A DNA stretch of 64,000 nt from Sipunculus nudus (lineage: Eukaryota > Annelida > Sipuncula > Golfingiida > Sipunculidae), in the NCBI GenBank assembly GCA_026874595.1, contig CM049307.1, positions 1,389,579 through 1,453,578 on the forward strand, written 5' to 3'. Below the pieces are notes generated by a model, which ran no database searches, was not told the origin of the DNA, and was given only the letters and a program-made list of their open reading frames with translations. Made by a program: the position numbers and the translations under genes. Below are positions 23,130-34,139 of this stretch, in pieces (the stretch's first letter is position 1; the number at the start of each line of letters is the position of its first letter).

Positions 23130-24415
23130 ATGCTATGGAAGATGCTATTAGAAATCCTTGAGTCTTCTGTTATCATGGACATGTTGATTATCAGCGATAA
23201 AAGATGCTATAAGAAATCCCTAAGTCTTCTGTTATCCGGAATTTGTTGATTTTCAGCAATGAAAGATGGTATAAGAAATCCTTGAGTCTTCTGTTATCCC
23301 CCAATTGTTGATTTTCAGCAATAAAAGATGCTCTAAGAAATCCTTGAGTCTTCTGTTATCCCCCTATTGTTGATTCTCAGCAATGAAAGACAGTACAAGA
23401 AATCCTTGAGACTTCTATTATCCCCCACTTGTTGGTTCTTAGCGGTAAAAGATGATATAAGAAATCCTTGACTCTTCTGTTATCCCCTACTTGTTGATTC
23501 TTAGTGGTAAAAGACAAAATAAGAAATCCTCAAGTCATCTGTTATTCCCCTTTAGTTGATTCTTAGTGGTAAAAGATGGTTTATGAAATCCTCGAGTCTT
23601 CTTTTATCCCCCACTTGTTGATTTTCAGAGATAAAAGATGGTTTAAGAAATCCTTGAGTCTTCTGTTATTCCCCTATTGTTGATATTCAGCAATGAAAGA
23701 TGGTATAAGAAATCCTTGAGCCCTCTGTTAACCCCCACTTGTTGATTTTCAGCAATAAAAGATGTATAAGAAATCCTTGACTCCTCTGTTATCCCCCAAT
23801 TGTTGATTTTCAGAGATAAAAGATGGTATAAGAAATCCTTGTGTCTTCTGTTATTCCCCTATTGTTGATTTTCAGCAATGAAAGATGGTATAAGAAATCC
23901 TTGAGCCCTCTGTTATCCCCCACTTGTTGATTTTCAGCAATAAAAGATGGTATAAGAAATCCTTGAGTCCTCTGTTATCCCCCAATTGTTGATTTTCAGA
24001 GATAAAAGATGGTATAAGAAATCCTTGTGTCTTCTGTTATTCCCCTATTGTTGATTTTCAGCAATGAAAGATGGTATAAGAAATCCTTGAGCCCTCTGTT
24101 ATCCCCAACTTGTTAATTTTCAGCAATAAAAGATGGTATAAGAAATCCTTGAGCCCTCTGTTATCCCCCACTTGTTGATTTTTAGCAATGAAAGATGGTA
24201 TAAGAAATACTTGAGCCCTCTGTTATCCCCCACTTGTTGATTTTCAGCAATGAAAGATGGTATAAGAAATCCTTGAGCCCTCTGTTATCCCCCACTTGTT
24301 GATTTTCAGCAATAAAAGATGGTATAAGAAACCCTTGAGTCTTCTGTCATCCCCCTATTGTTGATTCTCAGTGATAAAAGATGGTATAAAAAATCCTTGA
24401 GTCTTCTGTCATCCC
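23130..24415 (+). repeat. 62-bp minisatellite, about 21 copies
   Basis: The unit contains 'taagaaatccttgagtc', 'ctgttatccccc' and 'ttgttgattttcagcaat'. Units sit about 62 bp apart, for example 24079, 24141, 24203 and 24265. Each carries a pyrimidine-rich TTGATTTTCAG that resembles a 3' splice site. Variation between copies rises toward the left end. Confidence 0.92.
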
Positions 24416-24416
24416 C

Positions 24417-24670
24417 TGACTGCAGCTATCTATTTACTCTGTCAAATAATACCATAATGTTTCTGCACAACACTGCAGTCATCTCATCACTCTGTTAATG
24501 TTACTATAATATTACTGCACAACACTTCAGCCATCTTATTATTCTGTTAATGTTACCCTAATGTTACTGCACAAAACTACAGCCATCTTATTACTCTGTT
24601 TATGTTACCCTAATGGTACTGTCTCATATTTTCCCCTAATGTTAATACACTATACTGCAGCCATCTTAAT
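24417..24670 (+). repeat. About four copies of a ~60-bp tandem unit
   Basis: The units share 'ctgcagccatcttattactctgt' and 'taatgttaccctaatgttactgcacaa'. The array fills most of the gap between the 62-bp array and exon 3. Confidence 0.8.
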
Positions 24671-24714
24671 ATTTTCATCAGTGACATATATGTAACTGAA
24701 CCTACCTTTTGCAG

Positions 24715-24819
24715 GATCAATGTGACAGTGCCACAACTTGGTGGAGGGTTTGGAGGTAAACTGCTCTTTACCTGTCTCAGCACATGTGCTGGTGCTGTTG
24801 CAGCCACTGTTATGAACAG
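24715..24819 (+). CDS. Molybdenum hydroxylase (XDH/AOX family), exon 3 of 5 seen
   Basis: This 105-bp exon lies between cctaccttttgcag and GTTAGC. Its first G completes Lys with the AA left by exon 2, and it leaves AG for exon 4 to complete to Arg. The translation INVTVPQLGGGFGGK holds the hallmark GGGFGGK loop, whose Phe and backbone contact the molybdenum cofactor. In canonical XDH the next residue is Glu (bovine Glu802, substrate binding). Here it is Leu (GGFGGKLLFTC), arguing against ordinary xanthine oxidation. The following GAVAATVMNR fits the next helix. Confidence 0.92.
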
Positions 24820-25369
24820 GTTAGCACAGAAATTAGCATAAACTTTCAAGCATAAAGCAAAAGTTCTACATTGGTCGGTCATAATAGCCCATGGCTAATG
24901 TTGTCTTTGTTTGTCAAAACCGACATAAAATAAAATTTTGTATTGTATTTGTACATGCATGAATGCTTCTGTCAATTTTTTTCAGCCCTAACAGTTATAG
25001 ACACATAAATCAAGTACATATTAAATTTTGATTACTGTTAACAAATAAATGGTACTCTTGACTATGACAGTAAAGAACACTGGCCTGGATTCTAGACTAT
25101 GATATACCATATATGTGCTGTATCCTGATTAATAAGGCAGATTATTATGATATAACTGTTAAAATGAGTTCAGGCTGCAAAACAATCCTACTTTTCCCAT
25201 TTTTATGGTCTCAATTCTACCTTTTACTCCTCAGCTTATATTGTATGGGCATTGTCCTCAACCATCCTCCATCCATCTTCTGCATGGGTGTAACTTTTAA
25301 ATTGTGAGCAGAATATCTAAAAAAGAATTAGAAATAGGTCTGTCATTTCTTCAAAGCAGATTGTATAAC
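24820..25369 (+). other. Unassigned intron sequence
   Basis: AT-rich; no gene or recognised element. Confidence 0.4.
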
Positions 25370-26322
25370 AACAAAATCTTAGTCAAATCCAATTTATTAA
25401 TATATTTATTTTTATTAAAAAATTTTACACAGGGTAACCAATTCAGTTATAAATACTGTTTTTGCACAGGGCCCTGCCATTGTACAAAAAAATAAAATAT
25501 ACATAAAATGATAAAACATACAATATACTAATGATATGGTGAACACACAAATTATACAAGTTAAGTTAAGATATAGTTTATTGCTATGTATATGAAATAA
25601 AATCATCACATACAATAGTATTTTTTTTGACTGACTTGCTAAACAAACATATTAAACACATTAAATGACTAAAAATGTTTGATTAGGTTATTGTGCTACA
25701 ATTCATATATTTAATTTCCAAATGGCCAACGCGTATGTGCTAGTTTGAGTTCTTTTGGAATTGCTGGATAGCGACCTATAGCAACCCCACGATTTCATGC
25801 ATATATTTAAACAAATAGTGCACCGATGACTATAGTCTTGTATAATATTGTTTGCTTTCTTCAACAATCTTGTTTGAGATATGGAGTCAACAGTGGGTAA
25901 AGGTACCCCAATGATCTTCTCAGTTGTTCTAACTTCCTCGACAGTGATACTGCCTCCCCATACAGTGACTGACAACGTCAGGACACCTTGAATTACCACC
26001 TGATAAAACTTTAGTAGAATTTGATGACTAAGCCCGAAATCTTTAAGGTTCCATAGAAAGAATAAACTTTGTTGTGCCTTCTTTATGCGGTAATTATCAT
26101 TTTCGGCCTACTTCAAATCAGAAGAAATAAAAATTCCTAAAAATTTAAAACAATCAACAATTTTAACCTCAGAGTCGTCAGTTACTAAGGGTAATATTTC
26201 AGTCTCTTCCATCTAAAATCAATTATCATCTCCTTGGTTTTCTTTACATTTAACTCAAGATTATTTTCAGAGCAGCACAAAGTTAAAGTTTTAATTTAAT
26301 TGCAGTAAATATGTATATGTAA
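25370..26322 (-). pseudogene. LINE-A 3' part: reverse transcriptase thumb and C-terminus
   Basis: Reading on the minus strand from 26322: SENNLELNVKKTKEMIIDF, KIVDCFKFLGIFISSDLK, a TAG, then NYRIKKAQQSLFFLW, VIQGVLTLSVTVWGG and GVPLPTVDSI. This is the post-catalytic part of a CR1-superfamily (Rex1-like) LINE reverse transcriptase. It follows directly in sequence from the fragment at 35256-35700, minus about 50 residues around the FADD box. The BEL/Pao element sits between the two halves. The A/T-rich tail at 25370-25640 is probably its 3' end. Confidence 0.75.
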
Positions 26323-26500
26323 ATAAGTATATATGTAGATGGGAAATACTGTGTATGAAAACAGTTAAATCTAATTTACACCTAATATAACATACTGAGA
26401 AGGATCAAGAAATCTGCACATAACTGTAACAATTGCCCAGATAAGTATTACCCTGACCAAGAACTTAAACTTGTCATAAATAGACTCACAGATATTCTGA
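26323..26500 (-). repeat. 178-bp 3' LTR remnant of the BEL/Pao element
   Basis: This is near-identical to 34444-34621 within the 5' LTR; the one difference I noticed is caattGccc/caattAccc. Here it is fused directly to the truncated integrase end (SLEPLTQ) on one side and to LINE-A on the other, so both outer parts of this LTR were deleted. Confidence 0.85.
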
Positions 26501-27401
26501 GTCAAAGGCTCGAGTGACAATGGATCATCCAGTGTGTCTGTTGTGAGTGGCCTACTATTGACGATTGACATGACCTCATACAACATTGTACTAAGGGATG
26601 AAGTATCTAGACGGCAAGAGGCTTTGTTCAATAGAGTCGTTAAAACAGTCTAACCGTCCATATTTGGCGTTCCCATATGCCACCAAAGTGGCTAGCATGG
26701 GGTGGATTGAAATGAAATGCACACTGCTCACCCGCCATATAATCTTTTATTCTTAAAACATTGAGCTCTTTCAAAGCTTCTCTCAGTTCATTTGCTGCCC
26801 CTATGAAGTTTGAGCCCTGATCTGAATGAAGTGTGGACACTGGACCTCTCAATGCTATGAAGCATCTTAAGCTGTTTATAAAACAGTCCGTGGACATATC
26901 ATCAAGCACCTCTAAATGAATAGCTCTGGAACACTTACATGTAAATTTCAAACCGTAACATTTGTGTTCCTTTCTTCCTTCTTTGACCAAAACTGGACCA
27001 AAACAATCCATTACAGTTTGGGTAAATGGACCTGCAGCTTCAAATCTTTTGCCAGGAAGATCTGCCATGCGTTGTACTTCCAAAGGATGACGTTTCCTAC
27101 GACAGTCTACACACATGAAGATAAAACTTGAGATTGTCCTTGTACCACCTAGTACCCAAAATCCATTGGATCTCAGTGCATTCAGCGTAAAGCCTCTCCC
27201 ACTGTGTTTCATCTGTTCGTGATAGTGCGCAATGATCAGGTTTGTTACATGGGCATTCTTTGGAAGTATCACAGGGTGGTTTACCTCAAAAGCATAGCTG
27301 GCCTTTCTAAGTCTCCCACCAACTCTCATCACACTGTTTGCCATGATAGGGTCTAGGTTATACAAACGATGCCCTCTAGGAAGGTTCGAACGTTTCAGCA
27401 A
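26371..27401 (-). pseudogene. BEL/Pao integrase
   Basis: The H2C2 zinc region is HYHEQMKHSG...CVDCRRKRHP. It is followed by TVMDCFGPVLVKEG (first catalytic Asp), LHSDQGSNFIGA (second Asp) and HFGGIWERQI (catalytic Glu), so all three DDE residues are present. A frameshift at about 26640 separates these from LLNKASCRLDTSSL and EVMSIVNSRPLT. The normal C-terminal domain (about 100+ residues after LEPLT) is deleted at 26500. Integrase joins element cDNA to host DNA; the truncation and frameshift should inactivate it. Confidence 0.88.
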
Positions 27402-28346
27402 TGATAGTTCTTCTCTGAATTCTTATGCCTGGAGTAGTTTGATAATTAAATTCTGCGCCTTTAGTCTTTCCTCAACAGTACTAATACAGGAATCCTTGGC
27501 ACCTGAAGCTCTAGGAATTAACCGTCCAAAGGCCTTAAGCGCAAGCTTTCAACTCGAGAACCTTTCAATCATGGATAAAAGTGAGCTTCTTGGTTCAACC
27601 TTGCCCCCAAAACATGTGCGCACTTTGGGTCTCCTAAATCTAATTCCACTCAAGGTTCCTCAAAAAACCCTAACTCTGGCTCACGCAAAAATGAAGGTCC
27701 ACTGAACCAGCAAGATTCCATAAGTTCAGGGATCATTCGACCTCGGGATGCAATGTCTGCTGGATTAAACTCTGACCGAACAAAGTGCCACTGTCTTACT
27801 TCTGACCGTGATCTTATGGCCTTGACTATTAGAAACGAAGGTATGGAATTTCTCTCTTTCAAGACTACCTTTGAGTCTGTCCAGAAATGCTCCACAAGAT
27901 TTGCGTATTGAAGTTCTTCCTTCAGCATCACGCTTATCTTTGCTGCTACAGAAGCAGCTGTCAGTTCCAACCTAGGGATGGTAACGACCCTAGTAGGAGC
28001 AACACACGCCTTGCCAAAAACTAGTGAACAACTTACACCCTGCTTGGTAACATTTCTGAGATATGAACATGTCCCATATCCGACAACACTGGCATCTGAG
28101 AAATGATGCAAATCTACTGCGATTACCTCTTCCACTGAGCTAGTGGAAAAACCATCTTGGAATCTGCACTCTACGATGGTTCTGTAAGCCCGATTTCCAA
28201 AGTTCCCACTGCGGTTGTAGGTCACTAGGCAATGAGTCATCCCAATTAACTCCTTTCCTACACATTTCCTGTAACACTCTTTTCCCTGAAAGGGTGAATG
28301 GAGCGACAAAACCAAGAGGGTCATAAAGGGATCCTACCACTGACAA
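27402..28346 (-). pseudogene. BEL/Pao RNase H and connection region
   Basis: The minus strand starts with GSLYDPLGFVAPFTLSGKR (Peptidase_A17/Pao-type connection motif), then AVDLHHFSDASVVGYGTC (RNase H first Asp), TIPRLELTAASVAAK (Glu), FWTDSKVVLK (Asp) and FVRSEFNPADIASRG. The order and motifs are characteristic of BEL/Pao RNase H. A frameshift near 28140-28320 joins the two frames, and stops occur between 27402 and 27650. RNase H removes RNA from the RNA-DNA hybrid during reverse transcription. Confidence 0.88.
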
Positions 28347-29417
28347 TATTCCTTTTCTGGAATTTTTCTGGAATCATTTAGAGGTGAGAAAGTGAAAGTA
28401 TCTTAGTTCAAACACCACTCTAAACCGAGAGCTCTTTCTATTGGCGTATCATCAAAGTATAAACTCTTGCCCTTTCTGAAGGTTCAGTGCTCAGATATGA
28501 GTTCCTGGGAGTTTGACACAAACTTATGCAAAGCAGCCCACCTCTTTCACAAATCCTTTGGGCTTCGCGGACCAATTGCACGCCTTCTTCAACTGTTGAC
28601 ACACTTGTCAACCCGTCGTCAATGTAGAAATCACACTGAAGAAACCTTGCAGCTTTTGGATACTCTTTCTCATACCTCTTGGCTATGAACTTTAGCCTGT
28701 ATATTGTGCAAGCTGGGCTTGAAGCTGCACCGAACAGATGAACCATCATACGATACTCTTGACGGTCCTTGGATAGGTCCCCATCCTCCCACCATAAGAA
28801 CCGCAGCAGGTCATGATGTTCAGGTCGAACTCTAAACTGGTGGAACATCCTTTCGATATCTCCAATAAGGGCTATAGGATGTTTCCTGAATCTGCACAAG
28901 ACACCAAGCAAGTTATTGTTCAACTCTGGTCCTTTACACAAACAATCATTAAGGGATGTCCCCTTGTATTTGGCAGAACAATCGAACACCATTCTAATCT
29001 TATCAGGCTTGCGAGGGTGATAAACACCATGGTGAGGAACGTAGTTCGTACGACCTGGTGGGCCTTCATAGGACACTTTCTCTGCTTCACCCTTTCCAAT
29101 AATGTCTGTCATAAAGGCTTTGTCATAAAGGCTTAGTCTGCAGCGTATCTTGAATCACCTTTAAGTTTACGCTTTAGATGTTCCAGCCGAACTAAAGCTA
29201 GACTCTTGTTGTTTGGCATCATCAAAATTTCTGACTTTAAGGGCAGAGGCATTTCAATGTGCCAATTATCGTCTTGCTTGGCGTATTTTCTCATCAATTG
29301 AACAAATAAAATGTCTAGCTGAGAGACTCTTTTATCTGCGCTATACATGTCTTCTGAAAAGTCGTGCTCAAGTGCTTTGATCAAATCATGTGGAGATACT
29401 ACAGGAACCTCTCTCAC
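28347..29417 (-). pseudogene. BEL/Pao reverse transcriptase
   Basis: From the N-terminal side: LKRKLKGDSRYA (29133-29200), then after a frameshift HHGVYHPRKPDKIRMVFDCSA, GTSLNDCLCKGPELNN, GDIERMFHQFRV (catalytic Asp), LRFLWWEDGD, VHLFGAASSPACT and FYIDDGL (YIDD box). The FLWW and HLFGA-SSP motifs are specific to BEL/Pao. A frameshift at about 29125 and another near 28440 break the frame. It copies element RNA into cDNA in virus-like particles. Confidence 0.9.
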
Positions 29418-29439
29418 AGAAGTTCTGAAGTTTAGACCT

Positions 29440-29950
29440 GAATTTCGATCAAGGCATGGATTTGACAGGCCAATTACATTCCAACTGAGGTCTGTTCATT
29501 GTGCGAATGGTTCAGATTCATTGCCACTTATAACTTCACGCGGTGTTAATGCGAGCGGACAATCATACCCTATAAGAAGTCCAACATCACAAGTCTGCAA
29601 TGGCAGAATTTCGCTGGCAATATGTTCTAAATGAGGCCACTGCAGAGCAGTCTCATAGGTAGGTATGTGCGGTCTCTCGACTGGTATAAAATCGCGCGAA
29701 TAAACTACAGGTAAGGATATCTGTTTATCACAATACATACCCCTTACCTGCAATCCAGTGAACTGCTTGCAATCCGTTGGTGTGCCAGAAGAAGTGAGAG
29801 TACTTATTTTTAATTTTACGTCACGAGCAGTCTTACACCACTCCTTTACTAGGTCTGTTAAAACGAAGGAAGTGTCACTTTTGGTGTCTAGTAAAGCATA
29901 TGTAAGATATTCTTTGTTTGGGTTTTGAACACTTGATAGCCATACAGGAA
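29440..29950 (-). pseudogene. BEL/Pao aspartic protease
   Basis: Just after the LINE-B insertion point the minus strand reads VPVWLSSVQNP and then YALLDTKSDTSFVLTDL, the retropepsin active site. The usual DTG/DSG triad is DTK here. Position 2 after Asp is known to vary in BEL/Pao, but Lys is unusual. The frame continues with KISTLTSSGTP, RDFIPVERPHIPT and DVGLLIGYDCPLAL (the ILIG-type second conserved region). It processes the gag-pol polyprotein. Confidence 0.8.
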
Positions 29951-31920
29951 CTATAATAATAAATAAATAATAATATATAATATTTATATAGCGCCAAAAT
30001 TCTCCGATGATCGGACTCACAGCGCAATTCACACACACACACACACACACACATACATACAATTTCATGGAAATCTACTCCCTGTGCCTGACCCAGAAAA
30101 AAATGGATATTAATTACCAAAAGCTTGAAGAAAGAGATGTTTTTAAATTAGTTTTAAATAATACAAGAGTTGGAGATTTTCTAAGTGTAATGGGAAGTGA
30201 ATTCCAAACTTTTTGGGCTATGAAACGGAAGGACAGTTCACCGATTTTCATATTACACTTTGGTACTTTAAGAAGATTTCCGCCAGCCGAGCGCAGCGTA
30301 CACAAAGGCCAATAGGTTATAATTTTTTCCGTCAAATATGATGGAAGTGAGTCATCAAAATGGGGGTAAACAAAAACAGCAATTTTGTATTGTATACGGT
30401 ATTTGACGGGAAGCCAATGGAGCTGTTTGAGCAGTGGGGTGACGTGGTCAGCCTTACGCTTCTTAAGAATGAGACGCGCCTCATTATTCTGGACCATCTG
30501 TAGCCGTGATACTTGCTCTGCAGGTAGCCCAGCAAAAACTGAATTACAATAATCCAGGTGAGATATTACTGTGGTGCAAATGAGCCGACAGCACGCATTA
30601 ATAGAGAGGAAACGCCTGATTGAAGCTATGCGGCAGAGCTCGAGAAAGGCCCCATGACACATACTACTAATATAATCATGCATTGAAAGATTACAATCAA
30701 TCTTAACACCTAGATACTTCACTGTATTTTGAAAAGGAACAGTGCAGCCCCCAATGCTAATAAACTCACTGTCAGTCATCCTCAGAAGGGGTTTAGATCT
30801 GACAGGCATAATTTCAGTCTTGTCAGTATTCAATTTAAGTTTGTTGCTGGTCATCCATGATAGTATATCCTCGATACAAGCTTGTTTGCTTAACTGGACA
30901 GAGCTGAACTCACCTGGTTTACTACTTTTTGACAGTTCAGTGTCATCAGCATACTTATGAAAAGCACAATCATGTGAAGATATTTTGCGAGATAGGGGTT
31001 GTGAATATAAAGTGAACAATATAGGTCCTAACACGGATCCCTGAGGAACCCCGTACAACAAAGTACGTGGGTCTGATTTTCTACTGTCGACAATAACAGC
31101 TTGGGAACGATTAGCGAGGTTTGAAGTAAAGCATGAAAGCACGGTGCCTTGTATACCAAAGGTAATTTCTAGTCTTTTAAGCAAAATGGAATGATTAAGC
31201 GTGTCAAACGCCGCACTGAGGTCCAACAATGCTAGGAAAGAAACGCGTCTCTCATCTGCCGCCATCAGCAGACCATCCATGACACTCAGAACGGCGGTCT
31301 CTGTGCTATGGTGCCTTCTATACGCAGACTGATGGATTTCGATTAAGCTATTTTCATAAATATGACATTGTAACCTCTTTAAAACAATCTTCTCAAGGAT
31401 TTTAGAAACGAAGGGAAGGTTCGAAACTGGCCTAAAGTGTTTAAGGTCATTTGGATCTAATCCTGGCTTCTTCAAAAGTGGGGTCACGACAGCCTCTTTA
31501 AACTGAGAAGGGACTGTACCTGTTGTTAGAGAGACATTTATAATGAACGTAATCAATGGAGTTAGGTCATCTATGCATTGCTTAAGAAGGGGAGTGGGGA
31601 AGGGATCAAGTATACAGCTTTTTGTTGGTGATGACTGAATGAGTTCATGTATCTCCTGATCAGTCGCTGGTGTAAACCAGGACAAAGTGGGACCGTCATA
31701 AACATCAAAATTAGGAGGTTCACATACACAAGAGTCAAGTTCCCGACGGATACATTCAATCTTGGCCAAGAAAAAGTCACAGAAACGTTTCGGAAGGTCA
31801 CAGCGAGGTATATCAGTTGGCAGAGGTATATTTTTTCGGGATTTGCCCTGAAGCTCACCAGAAAACAGCTGTTTTGATGACGAACAGGAGTCAATCTTAT
31901 CCATGTAGAATTGCTTGTAG
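29951..31920 (-). mobile_element. LINE-B, 5'-truncated CR1/L2-like LINE inserted in BEL gag-pol
   Basis: The left end (minus 3' end) is an AT tail 'gcgctatataaatatt' followed by TTATTATTTATT repeats ending at about 29951. An AC/GT microsatellite lies at 30032-30052. The 5' end is truncated at about 31920. BEL coding reads ...LITSSIV before the insertion and VPVWLSS after it, and ATAG(T) borders both junctions as a candidate short target duplication. Confidence 0.88.
30114..31920 (-). CDS. CR1/L2-like LINE reverse transcriptase (5'-truncated, open)
   Basis: About 600 residues are open without a stop. Motifs in order: TPLLKKPGLDPNDL, HFRPVSNLPFVSKILEK, HQSAYRRHHSTETA, ALLDLSAAFDTLNH (catalytic Asp), GVPQGSVLGPILFTLY, FHKYADDTEL (YADD box) and KLKLNTDKTEIM. 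The C-terminal region has SHLDYCNSVFAGLP, LHWLPVKYRIQYKI and AQKVWNSLP, typical of CR1/L2 clade LINEs. The endonuclease domain is missing, so it is a normal 5' truncation from incomplete target-primed reverse transcription. The open frame continues upstream into BEL gag at 32513, making a chance fusion frame of 799 codons. An intact frame suggests a fairly recent insertion. Confidence 0.92.
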
Positions 31921-32545
31921 ACTATGCTTGACGTAATCAGGTGACTTCTGATATGGTGTGAGGAAGCTTCTGTTACAGGTTGAGTGTCATCAGGTTTGAT
32001 CTCACTTATCTCTTTAAATTCACTCTGCTTATCTTCATGGAGACAGGTGGGGTGACGCCTTTTGCAAGTTTTGTGGCGTCGACGACAATCACTAGAGAAA
32101 TGGCCCCGTTTTAGGCATCCAAAACACAAATGATTTGTGAATAAGAATTCTCTTTTCTCTGACATGTCCTTCTTGGCAAACCTAAGGCAGGCTGCGATTG
32201 TGTGATTACAATCTTGGCAGAAAATGCATGGATCTTTGGGTTTCACTAGCTCAGAACTAGGCTGCACATATGAACTTTGCTGGCTTTGTGCTGGTGACTC
32301 CTTACGAAATGGCTGATGACCAGGTGGTGATTGTATAAAACTTGTAGCTTGCGATGATTGTGCACTACCTTTAGTTCTGGAACCTTCCACTACCGTGTTA
32401 CCTGCTACTGCATGTTTCTGTGACGGAAACCTGTCCTTATTTTCTGACTTCATAAGAAAGGCCGAACATATTGGGTTACATGCAACACATGTTTCACCTG
32501 TCAGAAAGTCCACAAAGGACTCTATCTTTCAGTTCATCAACAACA
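31921..32545 (-). pseudogene. BEL/Pao gag zinc-knuckle region
   Basis: The minus strand encodes TGETCVACNPICSAF, a Ser/Gln-rich linker, CIFCQDCNHTIAACLRF, then HLCFGCLKRGHFSSDC (CX2CX4HX4C) and CKRRHPTCLHED. Cys/His clusters in this layout follow the DUF1759 region in BEL/Pao gag and bind element RNA. The frame runs without a stop into the inserted LINE-B at 31920. Confidence 0.85.
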
Positions 32546-33850
32546 ACTCAATTCCATTTTCTGACAACCCATTCCGGTAATTTCTCAAGAATTTTACGGT
32601 TTTCTTCCCAATCATTTAGAATCTCCAGGCCTGGTACACTGGGAATTGCACTTGCAGTTGACACGAGAAAATCACAGAAGTCCCTCAATTGGTAAACATC
32701 TTTAGGTCCTATCTTAGGCCATCTTGCTATTTTATCACGGAATGCCTGTTTCACAAAGAACGGATCCCCGTATCTTTCATCAAGCACTCGCCACGCATCC
32801 TGGTACGCGCTTTCCGTATCTCTGTAGAAATAGCCTTCCACCGCTCGCTTTGCTTGGCCAGCCAAATATTCCTTTAAATAATTCAACAGTTCACTGGAAC
32901 TAAGGCCTTTGCCTTCTACCAAGGTTGAAAATGTCAGTTTCCACTCAGTATACTTCAGAGGGTCTCCTGTGAACACTGATGGTTTTGGCGGTGGTAGTCT
33001 ATTCGCCACAATAGATTCGTTTAGTAATTTTGCGAGGACAGCAACATCGTTCCCAGCAGACTTTGGTTCAAAACTTGCTGCCAAAGGATTCAATGCACTA
33101 GGACCCTGCTGAGGGCCTAAGACAAGTGATTTAGTCTCATACACAGAAGTCACTTCTTCATAAACCTTTGACTTTGCTTTGGCTGCCTTTACCTCTGTGC
33201 TTGCTTGAAGCATTTTTAGCTTCATCCGCTCCTTTTCCATTTTCAACTGCATGTCAAGCAACTTTGTTTTCTGTGTCTGCTTCCTTTAAGGCTCTCTCTC
33301 TTTCTAATTTCTCGGCCAATTCTGCATGGGCCTTCACTTTCAGGGAGTTCAGCGACTCACCGGACCTCGTAGATTTGGCATATGATGCGATAGAACTTTC
33401 GCCAAACACAGTAGGATGTGCCCCTTTCATGTCTCTTGTAAGGGCCTTTTCTCTGTCAACATCAAAAGCTTCTGGCTGTTCTAACCTTAATACAAGAAGC
33501 CTCTCCTTTAGATCATTCGTAATGGCAACACAATTATCAACCTTTGCTACAAGGTCTTTCGACGGAGTACAAAGTTTCTTGACACTGTTGTAGATGAGCG
33601 TTTATTCAAATCTGAACTAAGTTCATAAGTTCATGCAATGATTGTAGAGTTAACAAAGTTTTGCCAATCTTTGAAGCTTACTGCCGCCACCTATCATATG
33701 CATTATTCAACTTAGTCGTCATGCCTGAAATCTCATCTTCAAGATTCTGTTGCTTTTTCTGTTAACTTTCTTTCACGTGAACCTCGACGAACATCAGTTT
33801 CAGGATTCAAGGCAGTTTGTGACTGCGACAACTGTACCTCTTTATCCATA
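32546..33850 (-). pseudogene. BEL/Pao gag, N-terminal and DUF1759 region
   Basis: A probable start lies near 33850 (MDKEVQLSQSQTALNPE, then VRRGSRERKLTEKATE), closed by a stop at about 33745. A second part (33593 to about 33290) gives KKLCTPSKDLVAKVDN and LKERLLVLRLEQPEAF. The main part (33261-32548) is Lys/Glu-rich then PKPSVFTGDPLKYTEWK, LAGQAKRAVEGYF, AWRVLDERYGDPFFVKQAF and GLEILNDWEENRKILEKLP, the DUF1759 gag module. Frameshifts at about 33270 and about 32550 break the protein. Gag forms the particle in which reverse transcription occurs. Confidence 0.85.
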
Positions 33851-34139
33851 TCAGTACCTCAAGCTGACATGTTCATTTCATAAATATGGCTAACACTGAA
33901 GATGATAATGCATTGCACAAGATATAACTTCAAATATTGACTAAAACGACATCTGATGAGCGACATCTGGTGGCCTTCTCCCACATCAATGTATATAAGT
34001 CACTAACAAGTGTCTGTATGAAGGTTGTTTACATGAACTGACTGCTCATGCTAATTAAGACGAGTTATTAGACTTCAATTATCAGTCCATCAACTTAGGT
34101 GCTCATTCACGAATATAGTATCACTTGCACCAGCGATAA

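Noticed and set aside
27343-27705. + strand frame opposite BEL pol
   Set aside because: Shadow of the minus-strand RNase H/integrase coding sequence.
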